Position numbers and translations under genes: made by a program. Under the pieces are notes generated by a model, which ran no database searches, was not told the origin of the DNA, and saw nothing but the letters and a program-made list of their open reading frames with translations. DNA of 64,000 nucleotides from Agarophyton chilense (Eukaryota; Rhodophyta; Florideophyceae; Gracilariales; Gracilariaceae), in assembly GCA_030374765.1 (NCBI GenBank), contig JARGXX010000016.1:620001-684000 (forward strand), in the 5' to 3' direction. Shown one piece after another: positions 53,401 through 64,000 of the stretch (position 1 is the first letter of the stretch; every line of letters starts with the position of its first letter).

Positions 53401-55628
53401 CATCAACGACCTCTCGAGCAGTCTTAGTGCTTTTAAACGCTTGGGCATGAGTTTTGGAAGCAGTTTGCAATTTTTTGCACTCTCAGCCCTGGCACTTGCC
53501 CCTCACGTTCCCTGCTGATGATTCATATGATCACAACTCTCAGTTACTGATCCTACAATGAGTCCTGCAAAAAGCCAAAAACTACACCAAGCAATTGCGT
53601 GTTTTTGTCGAACTCTTTCAATTGGCCATAAATGTATGCAGAAAGTCTCGATTCCAGATGCTGGATGATTCCACGCGTCTTCCATTCACAACATTAAACT
53701 TTGCATAGCCGAACAAAGGGATCTCCGGCGAGCGTTTTGATTCTTCTCACGAGATGCTATTTCAACCATACTGAGGTTCAGATGTTTGTGTTGTATTTTT
53801 TTGAAGAGCGGAGGGACTCGCCCTTCATGACTTGCGTGTCTCATTGTCCGTGGGCCCCCATTTCACTACATGTATCCTCTCAGAAATGAAAATCTTTCTG
53901 TGAAGCAGAATGGATTAAAGAGTATGCTGCAATGCCCTGGATATTGCCTTCTGCGTGGTCCCCTTCAAGCCATCCCAGACAAGTCACGGCGTCTTAAATT
54001 TTGAGGTGGAGATTTGCCAGCAACTCTCCCAGAACACCTAGACAAGTGTGTTTGCTCTCCGGGGCAGCTTTTCCGTGAGTTGTTCGGCTTCTCGAGACAA
54101 GGCTCAAGATTCCACATTCATAGGCGTGTATTAACCAAATAACTCAATGAAGCCACTTGGTTGAAGTTTTGAGGCTCTTCAGCCCCTCAGTCTTTCGAAG
54201 CGTTATTATTTCGCTGCGATATCCGTGGAGAGACCAACAAATGCGAAAACTCGTGCCTCTCCACTGAGAGCATTATTTTACAGGTTTTGTGGAAACATAC
54301 TCTATCCACCCTTTTTTGGGTGCATGGGGCAGAAGACTCATTTTTTTACGACTCGTACGCCTTTTGGAATCCGAAAGGCACGTATCTGTCTGAAAAAAGA
54401 GTGGTTTTGAATAACCAGGAGAGACTCGTCAGAAAGACAAGTGTTCCAGGCCAAAATGTTGTATCATGACACATCAAGGGTGGCCACTTGCACAGATTTT
54501 TCGTCGGTGTCTTTTCAGAAGATGAAATGCGGATGAGCTTGGCTGTGAAAATGACAAATTCTCATGGATTTTGATACCCAGACAGCACCACATCTCTACG
54601 GAATCCTCAAACTGAAGAGTTACTCTTGACCACAGTTTCACCAAAGAAGCACAGATACTTTTCAAAGAGTGTTGTTTGTTAGGTGAGCTGGAACTGGAAC
54701 GAAACTGAAGACATTTTCCGTGCACGATTTTTCTTTCTCGGGACAAATACGTCTCGGGACACTTGAGGGCGTCGAAGAAATATTCATCAAATCTTTTAAA
54801 TGATGTTTTGCGTGTTGCTCTCTCGTGCAAGCATATGTGGGGCAGGTCTCTCAGCAAACAGGGATCAGTTGTTTGCGATAGCTGTTGCTTCTGTTTATCT
54901 TTCTCCCGAAGCTGTGAAAATATTATTCGTATCTGTATGATAGAGAAGACAAAAAGAACATACCGAAGAGATGAGAGGGGAAAATAGCCGTTGCATGCTT
55001 CACTGGTCACAGGAAGAGGGCATTTGTTTTCTAACGGACATCTGCCTCGGCAATTCTTTTAATTATGAGCCCATAGGCAACTGGCTCATCCGTATCAGCC
55101 TAGAAACGTGAACATAAAGCTAGTGCAAAACGAATCGTATGTGTCAAGTGGACTCTATGCGTTGAGTAAGGAGCTGAGGGGAAGGTGAATGCTTGGGACA
55201 GAGAGCGACTGGTACTCTGCACATTGCAAGTGTGATTTGGAAAGGGAACGAATGGCTCATATGAGATTGACACGGGTGGACATATAATGGAGGTAGTTGG
55301 AATAGAGACTCGTTCGTAAAACGTCTGCCAAAGTGAAATAATTTGTTAAGAATTGGTGGTTCCACGTAGGGCACCGAGTCTTACCTCCTCGCTACTGGGA
55401 CAGAGCAGGCTCCGGCAGTTTAGAGGGCATCCTGAGGTTGAACACTCCTTGAGCGGAGAAAGCGCAGCGGGTGTGTGGCAGTTTGCTGATGTGACGGGAG
55501 GTAAAGGCTCGAGATGGGGGCCTTTGTGAGGAGCAATTTTTGGAGGGCAACATGGCCACTTGGATATGAAGCAAGGCGATAAATACGTTGCGTTTATGTT
55601 GTTCTTTTAGTACCGTGCGCTGTTACAA
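50444..55628. other. Gene-poor stretch, no gene recognised
   Basis: About 5.2 kb of mixed composition with only short frames. The longest (54474-55010, minus, 178 codons) is Ser/Lys-rich without any familiar domain or homogeneous codon use. No tRNA, long repeat or retroelement protein was seen. The first part (50444-50900) is C-rich and may be the 3' flank of the C2H2 gene. Confidence 0.35.
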
Positions 55629-55874
55629 ATGGTACGGTACATGAAGTGTGTCCGTTTGCTGGCAAAGAACGTTTTTTGGATCTCTAGAAGTTTACAGCGT
55701 TGCGTGGGTGTTGGTCGGCCTAAAATTGATGTGGATGATTTTGATAGAGCAAGCGGCGAATGGTTGCTTGTAGCAGTTTTGATTGCATCAAATTTGCTTG
55801 CGGCTTTCGTGTTGGCACGCGCAGTGGCGGAAAAGAGAGAACGGGGTCATGAGCCGATTGGAAGAGCAGTTTGA
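55629..55874 (+). CDS. Possible small single-span membrane protein
   Basis: An 81-residue frame (MVRYMKCVRLLAKNVFW...). The first about 35 residues are basic and free of acidic residues, like a mitochondrial presequence. A charged segment (KIDVDDFDRASGE) then precedes one clear hydrophobic span (WLLVAVLIASNLLAAFVLARAV) and a short charged tail. This layout is typical of small subunits of respiratory or import complexes, but no family is recognised. It could be chance. A start at the second Met (55641) is equally possible. Confidence 0.35.
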   Translation: MVRYMKCVRLLAKNVFWISRSLQRCVGVGRPKIDVDDFDRASGEWLLVAVLIASNLLAAFVLARAVAEKRERGHEPIGRAV

Positions 55875-56742
55875 GTGTGCGATGCGCACAGCAAAATCAA
55901 ATGTGCGACAGTTGCCCCGTAAAGCGGCGATGACACGCGGCGGACAGGATAAGAGGGGTATATTCAGTGGTAACTAAAACTTGGTGAAGGAGAATTCAGG
56001 GCAAAGCGGTGCGGTAGCGAAGGCGGTGTCGCTGACCAGAGCGCCAGCGCGGGCGAGCGTGACATGTTCCGTTGCTTGATTCAGCGCGAGACGCTCATAG
56101 AAACGGCGCTAAAAAAAAGGTGTAAATTGTGGCTGAGCCGCCAAACAGCGCATATGCATCGTTGGCAGCGTGACCGCAATTGGAATCTCCCCTGCGGAAT
56201 TTCTCAGAGAGCGCGCTCGCGACCGACCGCCTTTATACAACAGCTCAAAGCGGGCGTGTGCGCGCGCTTTGAGCGGCGCGGGCGATGTTGATGTGGTTGC
56301 TAATTGCAATATACAAAATGAACACTCTATCAGAATGTAGCTTTCAAGTTTTGCAGTGGTTTACACAGGGGCATCCGGCTTTGTGCGCGGCGGTGCGTGG
56401 CACCGGGCACGCGCACACTGAAGTGGGGGGGAAGGGTTGCGCACATGGCTTGAACATGCGAGTTGTGTTTGTGGTATCAAGAATTCCGATGGTTGGCGGG
56501 CGGGAGGGGCAGCGAGGAGGGGTTTCAAACATGTTGTAATTCCGAACGCGGACAATGCGGCAAAACGTGCGAGTGCTTTTAAGTTGTCGTGCAAGTTCTT
56601 GCGCGCACGACAGCTTTTCTAACCGAGACACCCCGCGCGTCCCTTCGTCGCCGCCTTGAGACGTTCTCAGACATGCGCCGGCGGCTCTGTGCACGACACA
56701 TCTATCTCCTTGCGCTGCGCTGCGCTGCCCCCGTTGCACACG

Positions 56743-56840
56743 CGCGCCACGACACACACGTGCAACACGACACACACGAGCGCCACGACACACACGAGCG
56801 CCACGAGCGCCACGCGCGCCACGCGCGCCACACGGCGCAC
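56743..56840 (+). repeat. CGCCACGACACACACGAG-type minisatellite
   Basis: About three 18-base units (CGCCACGACACACACGAG and variants) pass into 9-base CGCCACGCG units. The array is in the leader or promoter of the SOD gene. Confidence 0.75.
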
Positions 56841-56856
56841 ACGCAACGCGGGCGCA

Positions 56857-56883
56857 CGACGACGACGACGACGACGACGACGC
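56857..56883 (+). repeat. ACG trinucleotide repeat
   Basis: Eight or nine ACG units directly after the minisatellite, about 120 bases before the SOD start. Confidence 0.8.
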
Positions 56884-57004
56884 GTGGCGCGTGCGATCTC
56901 GCGGCGCAGCTCGCGCGCGCTTTGCGATGGCTCGCGGCGCGCGGCGCGCGCGCAGCCACACTCCACACGCCACACGCGCGCGCGCCCGCTCCGCACCGTT
57001 CGCA

Positions 57005-57817
57005 ATGATTTCTTCTATCGCTGCCGCCGCTACCGTCTCTACGCGCTCCGTCTTCTCCCACGGCGCCGCCTCCGCCCTCCGTCGTCTGTCCGATCCTCGT
57101 GTCGCGTGTCGCTTCGCTGCCGTCGTGCCCGCCCGATCCGCTATGAATTTCTCGCTGCCGCCGCTGGCCTACGCTTATGACGCGCTTGAGCCTTATGTCG
57201 ATGCCACTACCATGAGCATTCATCATACCAAGCATCATCAGACCTATGTCAGTAACCTCAACAAGGTGCTTGATGGTCCCAACGGCGATGCGCTAAAGGG
57301 GCTGTCCTTGGCCGCCATTCAGTCGAACATCCCCTCGCTGCCTGATGCAATCCGCACCCCCGTCATCAACTCGGGCGGCGGCCATTACAACCACGCCATG
57401 TTCTGGACCACCATGGCCAAGCCCGGCTCCTGCAACGTCACCCCCGTTGGCTCCCTCAAGACGAAGATCGACCAATCCTTTGGCAGTTTCGACGACATGA
57501 AGTCCAAGTTCAACGCTGCCGCCGCCGCACGCTTCGGATCGGGATGGGCCTGGCTCAGCCTCGCCCCCGACGGTAAGCTCTTCATCTCCTCCACCGCAAA
57601 CCAGGAAAACCCCCTCATGAAGGGCGTTGTTGCCGAGCCCGGCACCCCCATCCTGGGCCTGGACGTGTGGGAGCACGCCTACTACCTCAAGTACCAAAAC
57701 CGCCGCCCCGAGTACATTGCCGCCTTTTGGAATGTCGTAAACTGGGATCAGGTTGCCGTCAACTACGACAGTGCCTGTGCCGGCAACACCGCCGTCTTTG
57801 ACACCCCTGTCGCCTAA
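57005..57817 (+). CDS. Superoxide dismutase, Fe/Mn family, Mn type
   Basis: From the Met at 57005 the protein is 270 residues. A leader of about 45 residues (Ser/Ala/Arg-rich, ending near [10 protein letters not shown]) suggests mitochondrial or plastid import. The mature part starts [19 protein letters not shown]. Metal ligands are visible: His in [12 protein letters not shown], His in [11 protein letters not shown], and Asp and His in [19 protein letters not shown]. Gly in the GGGHYNH segment and Gln in TANQENP point to the Mn form rather than the Fe form. The enzyme converts superoxide to oxygen and hydrogen peroxide. The frame stays open to 56891, through Arg/His-rich low-complexity sequence taken as leader. 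No intron. Confidence 0.95.
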   Translation: MISSIAAAATVSTRSVFSHGAASALRRLSDPRVACRFAAVVPARSAMNFSLPPLAYAYDALEPYVDATTMSIHHTKHHQTYVSNLNKVLDGPNGDALKGLSLAAIQSNIPSLPDAIRTPVINSGGGHYNHAMFWTTMAKPGSCNVTPVGSLKTKIDQSFGSFDDMKSKFNAAAAARFGSGWAWLSLAPDGKLFISSTANQENPLMKGVVAEPGTPILGLDVWEHAYYLKYQNRRPEYIAAFWNVVNWDQVAVNYDSACAGNTAVFDTPVA

Positions 57818-57904
57818 GCACCCTCACTTTTCTCTCTTTTTGTCCTTGTTGTGCCAACCAATCTACCAGTAAATTACTTTCAACACCTCACGTTCCCCCT
57901 CTCA

Positions 57905-58060
57905 CTCCCCTACCCTCCTCCGATCATCCCATCTCATTGCCTGCCCTCCGATCACCCGCTTCCATTTCCTGCCCCCCGATCCCCCGATCCCATTACCTAC
58001 CCTCCGATCGTCCGATCCCACTGCGCCTCCCCAGATCTTCGCGCCCCAACTCCGTGTCAT
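57905..58060 (+). repeat. CCTCCGATC-type degenerate tandem repeat
   Basis: Four to five units of about 28-40 bases based on CCCTCCGATCxxCC followed by an ATT..CCTxCC segment. The array lies in the 3' flank of SOD and is entirely pyrimidine-biased on this strand. Confidence 0.6.
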
Positions 58061-58740
58061 CGCCACCTTGCATCATCCCCCGTCTGCCGATCGTCCACGT
58101 GCCCATCCATTGCCTTCATCCGTTCCATCTGCTTCTCAATCACTCTCACCTTCTCGCGCGAACCATCGCAAAAAATCCACTGTTCCGCGTCGCCAAACTC
58201 CCACGCCCACTCTGCCAATCGTCGTCATTCCCCTTCCCGAGCGCGATGCAGCCACCGTACGATCCATAATGTCCAATCTGCTGCGTCATCAAGTTTTATG
58301 CCGTCTACACGGTAGGCACGCCCATGTTGACCCAGCTTGTGTTATGTGCAATCAGTGCCATTTCACCTTGTTTCACCACACACAAAACCGTCTATCTTTT
58401 TCCACACGTCCTCCGTTGGTCGATCCATCTTGTGTGGTCCTCAGAACCGTTCTCTACACTCACGTTTCGATACTGTTACGAGGACCGAGCCACGTCCGTG
58501 CAACTGCAGCGTACAGTTTCGTTTCTTGCTCGCCCTTGTTCTTCAAGCCATGCTCCTGGCATCCTTACATGGTCGTTGCGATGTGATTGGCGAGTGTGGC
58601 TCTGCGTACACTGTTTGTACCGCTGTTTGTTTTACTACTTGCTTACCGCTCTGTGGACTATCGCTCCCAAATCAGGTGCTTCTGTAGCTTGTCAACTTCA
58701 ACATTCAAAGTTACAGCGAGAAAGGATTGCGCCACGATGC

Positions 58741-59015
58741 CGGAGCTGATGGTGGAAAGCTTGTCAACGCCAAAACCAGTCTTGGCTTCGTTTTTATACC
58801 TTTTATCGTTCCAAACGTTTTCCTCTCTCTGAATGTTCTATTTTCTGAGGATTTCATATCTTTGAGCCATGCAAAGGTTATAGTTCAAAACTGCATTGAG
58901 GAATGGCAGAAATGCAATTTGACAGCTGATGGATTGGGGTTTCCACCTCCAAGCCGGTCTCCGCTTCGTTTTGGCGTCTTTTATCGTCCGCAACGATTTC
59001 TCTTTCTCCACCTCA
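58741..59015 (+). repeat. Two diverged direct copies of a ~95-base segment
   Basis: The segments at about 58741-58835 and 58920-59015 align: GAGCTGATGG / CAGCTGATGG, CAGTCTTGGCTTCGTTTT / CGGTCTCCGCTTCGTTTT, then CTTTTATCGT / CTTTTATCGT and a CTCTCT-like end. Confidence 0.5.
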
Positions 59016-59920
59016 CCATTCGATGTTTGTTTTCCTTTTCTATGATCCCGACTTGAAACATGCGCCGCAAATTTTCACTATTTGTCTCCAAATTGTTCTG
59101 GTGTCCGCCGGGATACATTGGGCGTGGTGTCTTTACAGAAAACAAATGCAAAGCATGTATTTACTGGCTGCATTGAACGCAGACCGACAAACTCTGTTTT
59201 CAAGCGCCGTATGTTTTTTTAAGAAGCACAACTCGAGAAGAAGCTTCCCATGGAAGAACTGAAGAGTCTGACTCTCGAAACATACCGAAACGTTACGCGG
59301 CATGTATCGCACAATGCAATGCTTCAGCGTTTCGAAGCTGTACTTTGATTTATCTGTGTTTGAAGGGAAACAGAAACGTATTTATACCTGCGACGTTGAT
59401 GTCATTTTAGGGGTTTGGTAGAAATATACATATATTTCTCTGCCACAATGTAAATTCGCAGGCTGTTCCTGCTTTGTTTCTTATTCAGCTCAGGAAACGC
59501 GTCCTGTAGAGTCACAACCACCGTGCTGGTCTTGTTAATAATAGGAAAGAAATGCTGACCTCTAATGATGCCGAGCGATAACCCGTGTAAAATATTCCTG
59601 CGCTTGCCCTAGTCACCGTGTCCCTGTGACACTTACCTCCTTCGTTCAAAAAAACATGGGGCCTTCTTTCACCTGCTTCAATAAGGGTTCGTGTTGGACA
59701 CCTCTGCCGAAAAAGGCAGCTTCAAAGAGATTAGATATCGAGAGATCCAAAAGCCCAGACTTGCTTCTCACCCTACACACTTGCGAAACGGATCGTGGAT
59801 ATTGCCGGACAAATGCGAAAGCATAAAAGTGTACACAACGCAATTTCATACACCCCAAGATCCATGAGTATGTTCGGATGGTGTGCGTTTTACTCTTTCG
59901 CCTCAAACCAGAGTGCATTT

Positions 59921-59956
59921 CATCTCGTCTGCCATCTCGTCTGCCATCTCGTCTGC
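59921..59956 (+). repeat. Three 12-base tandem units CATCTCGTCTGC
   Basis: Three perfect copies in a row. Too short and too close together for a CRISPR array. Confidence 0.85.
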
Positions 59957-62900
59957 CAACGTTTAGACATGCATTTTTCCCTGCACGGGAACCCTGCGTC
60001 AGATAGGCATCCGGTTATTAAAGGGGAGAGGACCAAAAGCAATGTTGTTTCTGCCGTTCCTATTGGAGGTGTCTGTGAGGCGTCTATCGCACTGTCCAAA
60101 CCATGTCATGGGGCTGATGCGTGCGTTACCGTACTTTTGAGGTATTGCTCATTTTCTCATTATCGGAGTCGCTAACCTGTCTTTCAGTCTTGTGATGCGT
60201 CTCGGTCAGATCGTTTTAAGTTCAAAACTGTCGATACCTTGTTTACTTTTGATATCAAATTGTATGGGACTTGTGACGTGTAATTTGAACAATTCCAATT
60301 TGTCACTTTACCATCAAGGATAGCCTAATGTGGAGAGGCAGAGGTACAGAACATGTCAACCACAGATTATATTATGACAGGAGAACAGTAAATAGGTGGT
60401 CATGGTGCATATGTGCCCAAGTCGAAGTTGGACAAGTGTATCCCTGTCAGATCAGCTGAAAGGTGAAAGTTGCAGACTCATCATACATCTTGGCGGTTGA
60501 TCAGATAAGAAAATACACGCCCATTCACGTTTGCAATGCATTACAGATACTTCTTTTTCGCACCAGCCTTTTTTACTTTCGGCCTGTTCGTAGTCTTGTT
60601 TCATGAAAACTCAAATTAGAGAACCAAGATCTTATGATGATCCTGTTCCATCTAACCGATTCGAATGTGGCATATTTGTTCAATCTGAGGCTGAAAAGAA
60701 CACAGCCACGGCTCCAAGTTCCAAACACCAAAAGCCATGCTTCAGATACCTTCAGAGCCAATGGCACTGAGCAGACATGTTCTCAAAATGTAAAGACGAT
60801 TACGTCTTGTCCAAAGAGATGAGTTGTCTCTAGTTATTGAATTTCCAAGGCGATTGGAATATATAAAGATTGACTTGAAAATTGTAGTTTCTTTCTTGAC
60901 CGGGTGGGGTATTTGTTGTTTATTTGTTTAATCTCCTTCGTCAGGACAAGTACCTCAATTCTTTCAACGAAGACTGTAAACTACATTCTTCACTATAACA
61001 AAGGATTGAGACTACCCACAGAAGCAAAAAGTTATGACCCATAAATGTGAGATACATGACGAAATTCAAAACGAAATCAGCTCTGAGTTTCTATATTTCT
61101 AGCTGTACAGGTCGTCAGGTTGCGGCCCATGTAGCCTCTCGACGTTGGCTGTGGAACAAAAACTACTAATGTACATTTGCAGGCTCCAAATAGAATCACT
61201 TCCGTACATGACCACGATTTCCACCACTTTCTCAATCTTGTTCGGAGCTACCCTTTCGTATCTAGGGCATTCATCGACATGAAACCACCAGGTTCAATAA
61301 ATCATGTAAGCTCCTCATCAAATCAAAGAAACCGTTTTTGCGTTTAGAATTCGTCTTTCATTTGAACGAGACAATCGCTGGTTTGGGCGAGTTCCAGAAT
61401 GTTTTTCTGAAAGCAACGCTACTACAAGACATCGTTGTTTTCAGCTGTGCATTCTTCGTCGCGACTCAGTGTGATTCATGGATTACTTCACAAAACTGCT
61501 TGCCACGGAGAAAAGTTTATAATACTGGAAGGCAGACTCACAAGATTCCAAAAGCCTTCGTCAACTCAACAGGTTCAGATCACGTAAAATCGAAGAACGA
61601 GATACATGCTGACACCTGCTGATTGTTATGCCAATTTAGTGCAACACGCACTCGAATTTCATCACTGTCGCATCTGGGAGAGAGTGGTGGTTGGTGTCTT
61701 GCTCCGCTTCAGTGTGTGTGTGTGGGTGTGGGTTTCGTATAAAATCCCCTCTGTTCTCTGTGTCAACCTCAGGGCGTCCTTTCTCGCATCGGCACAGGTT
61801 GCAAAATCGAAGGTCTTGGGTGGTCTTCCCCATGGGCTCTTCTGGGGTCCTTGGGTTGTAAAACATCCCTGTCGTCCCCCTGCAACCTGCAACTGTGAGA
61901 ACAATGATGGATTTCTGACTGCGGTCTTGTGTTTTCTTGTGCATCTTCCGACAGGTTTCATACATTCCGAGGAGCACTGAGGTACGGATATTCATTCCTT
62001 TTATTACTGATCGCGCTTTTCTATGTTTCTGTCTCTGTCTACAGGTATTCGTGCTCCGGGTAAGTCCAAGAAGAACTCGAACAGTTACCATTGAAGAGCG
62101 TATTCCAAATTATGTACTGACCGACCGCCTGATTCTGCTGAAATATTCATTCATCCGCATTTTGGACTTCACCGACGGTTGATACATCCAATCAAATGTT
62201 CACGAGCTGGTCTCGTACCGAGATACATAAGATTGGTTAGCTTAAAATTGCTTGGGTAAGACCATAATAAACAACAAGATGATTTATTCACAACTTCGAT
62301 CGGTGTCGTCATGTTTCATTGAATTGCGAAATTCTGCTTGTCTTCCACGGCCCACTGCGATATGTGAAAGTTGGGCCCACAGGGCTTCCCTCGTGGCTTT
62401 CCAAGCGGCAAGCCACGCAGAAGAAGTGCGTGTCGCCATGTTGTGAGCTTTACTCTCGAATACGGGTTGTTTCATTTGTTTCTCTCACTGTTGATGCCGG
62501 CGTGAATGGAGAAAATGAGGCGCGGGGGAAGGAAAACGTGATCCAACCCCCCCCCCCCCCCCCTCCCCCCTCTGCAGAGAGTCGGGGCGAAAGAACTTAT
62601 AATTCGTGGAACACAGGAGTCACATGCGACTATTTTCCGAAGGATGCTGTTTGCTGGAGAACCCCCCCTCCTGTACTTACGAAGGGAACGTTCATACGAC
62701 TTTTGCCACGTACTTTTTATATCTCGAGCTGGTGCCGTCCATTGGTGTTCGGGGTTTCACCAAACATGAGTTGAGAGCCAGGGTGTAGCGAAATGGTTTA
62801 CGATTAGGTCGATGACGCTTTTCTTCTCAGGCCGCAACTACCTACTCGCTGTATTTACCCTGGTTTACCATCACTTTCACGCAGACCTACTGCAGCAAGT

Positions 62901-64000
62901 GTGTCAATCATGCCGAGCAGAAATCTCTATATCCCCCCGTTCCAACAGCGTTCTCTTCCCATGAATCGCCTCTGTTCTGCATCGATCCCTGCAACACGCA
63001 TTAAAACCCCAGCTCATCTTTCTTCATCAATATCCACATTTCCTCATTCAAAACACAGTTATTGCTAGAACTGTTGCCAGGGCCTGCTAAGAAACGCAGA
63101 TGTGGCTACTGTCATCATGCTTGACGAACGGTTTACGAAGTGAACTGCTGGCAGAAATCTCAATAGAAACCAATACAGCCATGGAAGATAGAATTCGAGA
63201 TGAAGTAAACGAGATGTTGGTCTTTTTCTCAGTAGAGAAGCGCTTCCCTTTCTTTTTTGCTTACGAATACTCTAACCATATAGAATGCAAAGCAATGAAT
63301 GGAGCTAGCTGATGACATGGAAAATTTGAAGAGTTTTAACGAGAAAACAGTGTTGTTGCCAGCACGATAGCCTAAAAACTCAAGTCGCACACAGAAAGCC
63401 GCTGGTAAGTTTCGCCGGAGACAGGGACAGGAACAACGTAATCTCCGCAAATTCGCGAAGACAAGGGCGCCCGAATAACGCTGTGCACACGACCAGAATT
63501 GCAGGAGACAAGCGTTGTTCAAGGAAGAAAACTTGTCAGAAAGCGGAGCACACAAACGCGCAAAATGCTCGCATGGTGCGCACACACAGCAGCCAATCAG
63601 GAAAAAGCAACCGTTGCGGCGTTATCTGCCGCATGAGGGAGGAGACACGGAGGGTAAGTTGCTCGTGATCTACGAAGGTAGCTAGTCAGGCTTTTGAAAT
63701 GCAGACGACATAATTGGCGACTATTTGGCGACCTCGCAGCGTTTGAAGGGTACGAGCGGTGTGTGACACATTTGCCTCACGCAAGAAAAGAGCGCTCTTC
63801 AAAAGCTGACGACATTTTGCATTTACCGTTGTTTTGCAGAGCGATAAACATTGATCCCTCTAACGACCTTTCCCAGCGCTCCAGATTTGCCCTTTGCACA
63901 CAGGAAGCATGGCAACAAATCACGATGCGGCGAAATGTAGCTTGTAGCATCATCTTGTTCCTTTGAAAATTTGAAAGGGCGAAGGGCATCCCTTCACCCA

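Larger units (their letters stand above)
55875..57004. other. Upstream region of superoxide dismutase, repeat-rich
   Basis: No gene recognised. The right half is very GC-rich and holds a minisatellite and an ACG repeat (56743-56883) just before the SOD start. Confidence 0.4.
57818..64000. other. Gene-poor stretch, no gene recognised
   Basis: About 6.2 kb. It holds a CCTCCGATC repeat (57905-58060), two diverged copies of a roughly 95-base segment (58741-59015), a 12-base tandem (59921-59956) and a C run (about 62548-62567). Frames such as 62319-62774 contain low-complexity Pro and no known domain. No tRNA or transposase was seen. Confidence 0.35.

Noticed and set aside
54474-55010. 178-codon minus-strand frame in the gene-poor region.
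   Set aside because: No domain, no family resemblance and no supporting context; length is possible by chance.
59921-59956. Short perfect tandem, considered as a CRISPR-like array.
   Set aside because: Units are 12 bases with no spacers, and the sequence is eukaryotic.
62319-62774. 151-codon frame with a poly-Pro run.
   Set aside because: The Pro run comes from a C homopolymer and nothing else in the frame looks like a protein.

Overview
This is nuclear DNA from a photosynthetic eukaryote, most likely a red alga of the florideophyte (Chondrus-like) kind; that placement is inference. The reasons are histones H3 and H4, TFIIE-alpha, ALG3 and a Tim10-type protein, several proteins with plastid-type leaders including a fatty acid photodecarboxylase, few and short introns (about 80-160 nt), closely packed genes, and a neighbouring block of chromovirus-type LTR elements.

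Layout. 1-16.0 kb is a retroelement block: two minus-strand Ty3/gypsy-type relics (A nested in B), a longer plus-strand chromovirus copy (C), and a minus-strand LTR element with an unfamiliar protein (D). 16.2-17.6 kb is an AT-rich, decayed pogo/Tigger-type DNA transposon. 18.5-50.4 kb is a gene-dense host block: a PDXDC1-like protein with an acidic tail, two divergent F-box-like/LRR paralogues, an SnRK1/AMPK-alpha kinase, a divergent H4/H3 pair, TRM5, ALG3, a SOUL-like protein, a ubiquitin hydrolase, fatty acid photodecarboxylase, a DUF2358 protein, an unrecognised two-exon gene, TIM10 (four small exons), TFIIE-alpha, a protein with three helicase-associated repeats, an ADCK-type ABC1 kinase and a two-finger C2H2 protein. 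50.4-64 kb is gene-poor: one Mn-type superoxide dismutase, one possible small membrane protein, simple repeats and long stretches where no gene is visible.

Organisation. Six pairs of genes are divergent over 0.3-0.8 kb (LRR1/LRR2, H4/H3, TRM5/ALG3, DUF2358/unknown, TIM10/TFIIE-alpha, HA/ADCK) and several neighbours are tightly convergent. Many start codons are preceded by long C-rich leaders. Four clear introns or intron sets were found by eye (PDXDC1-like, the 41.1-kb gene, TIM10, C2H2). The most interesting points are the photodecarboxylase with its known catalytic residues, matching candidate 3' stem-loops behind both histone genes, the PDXDC1-like protein lacking the usual PLP lysine and carrying regularly spaced Trp motifs, and a TIM10 gene whose exon 2/3 junction does not close in frame with a GT-AG intron.
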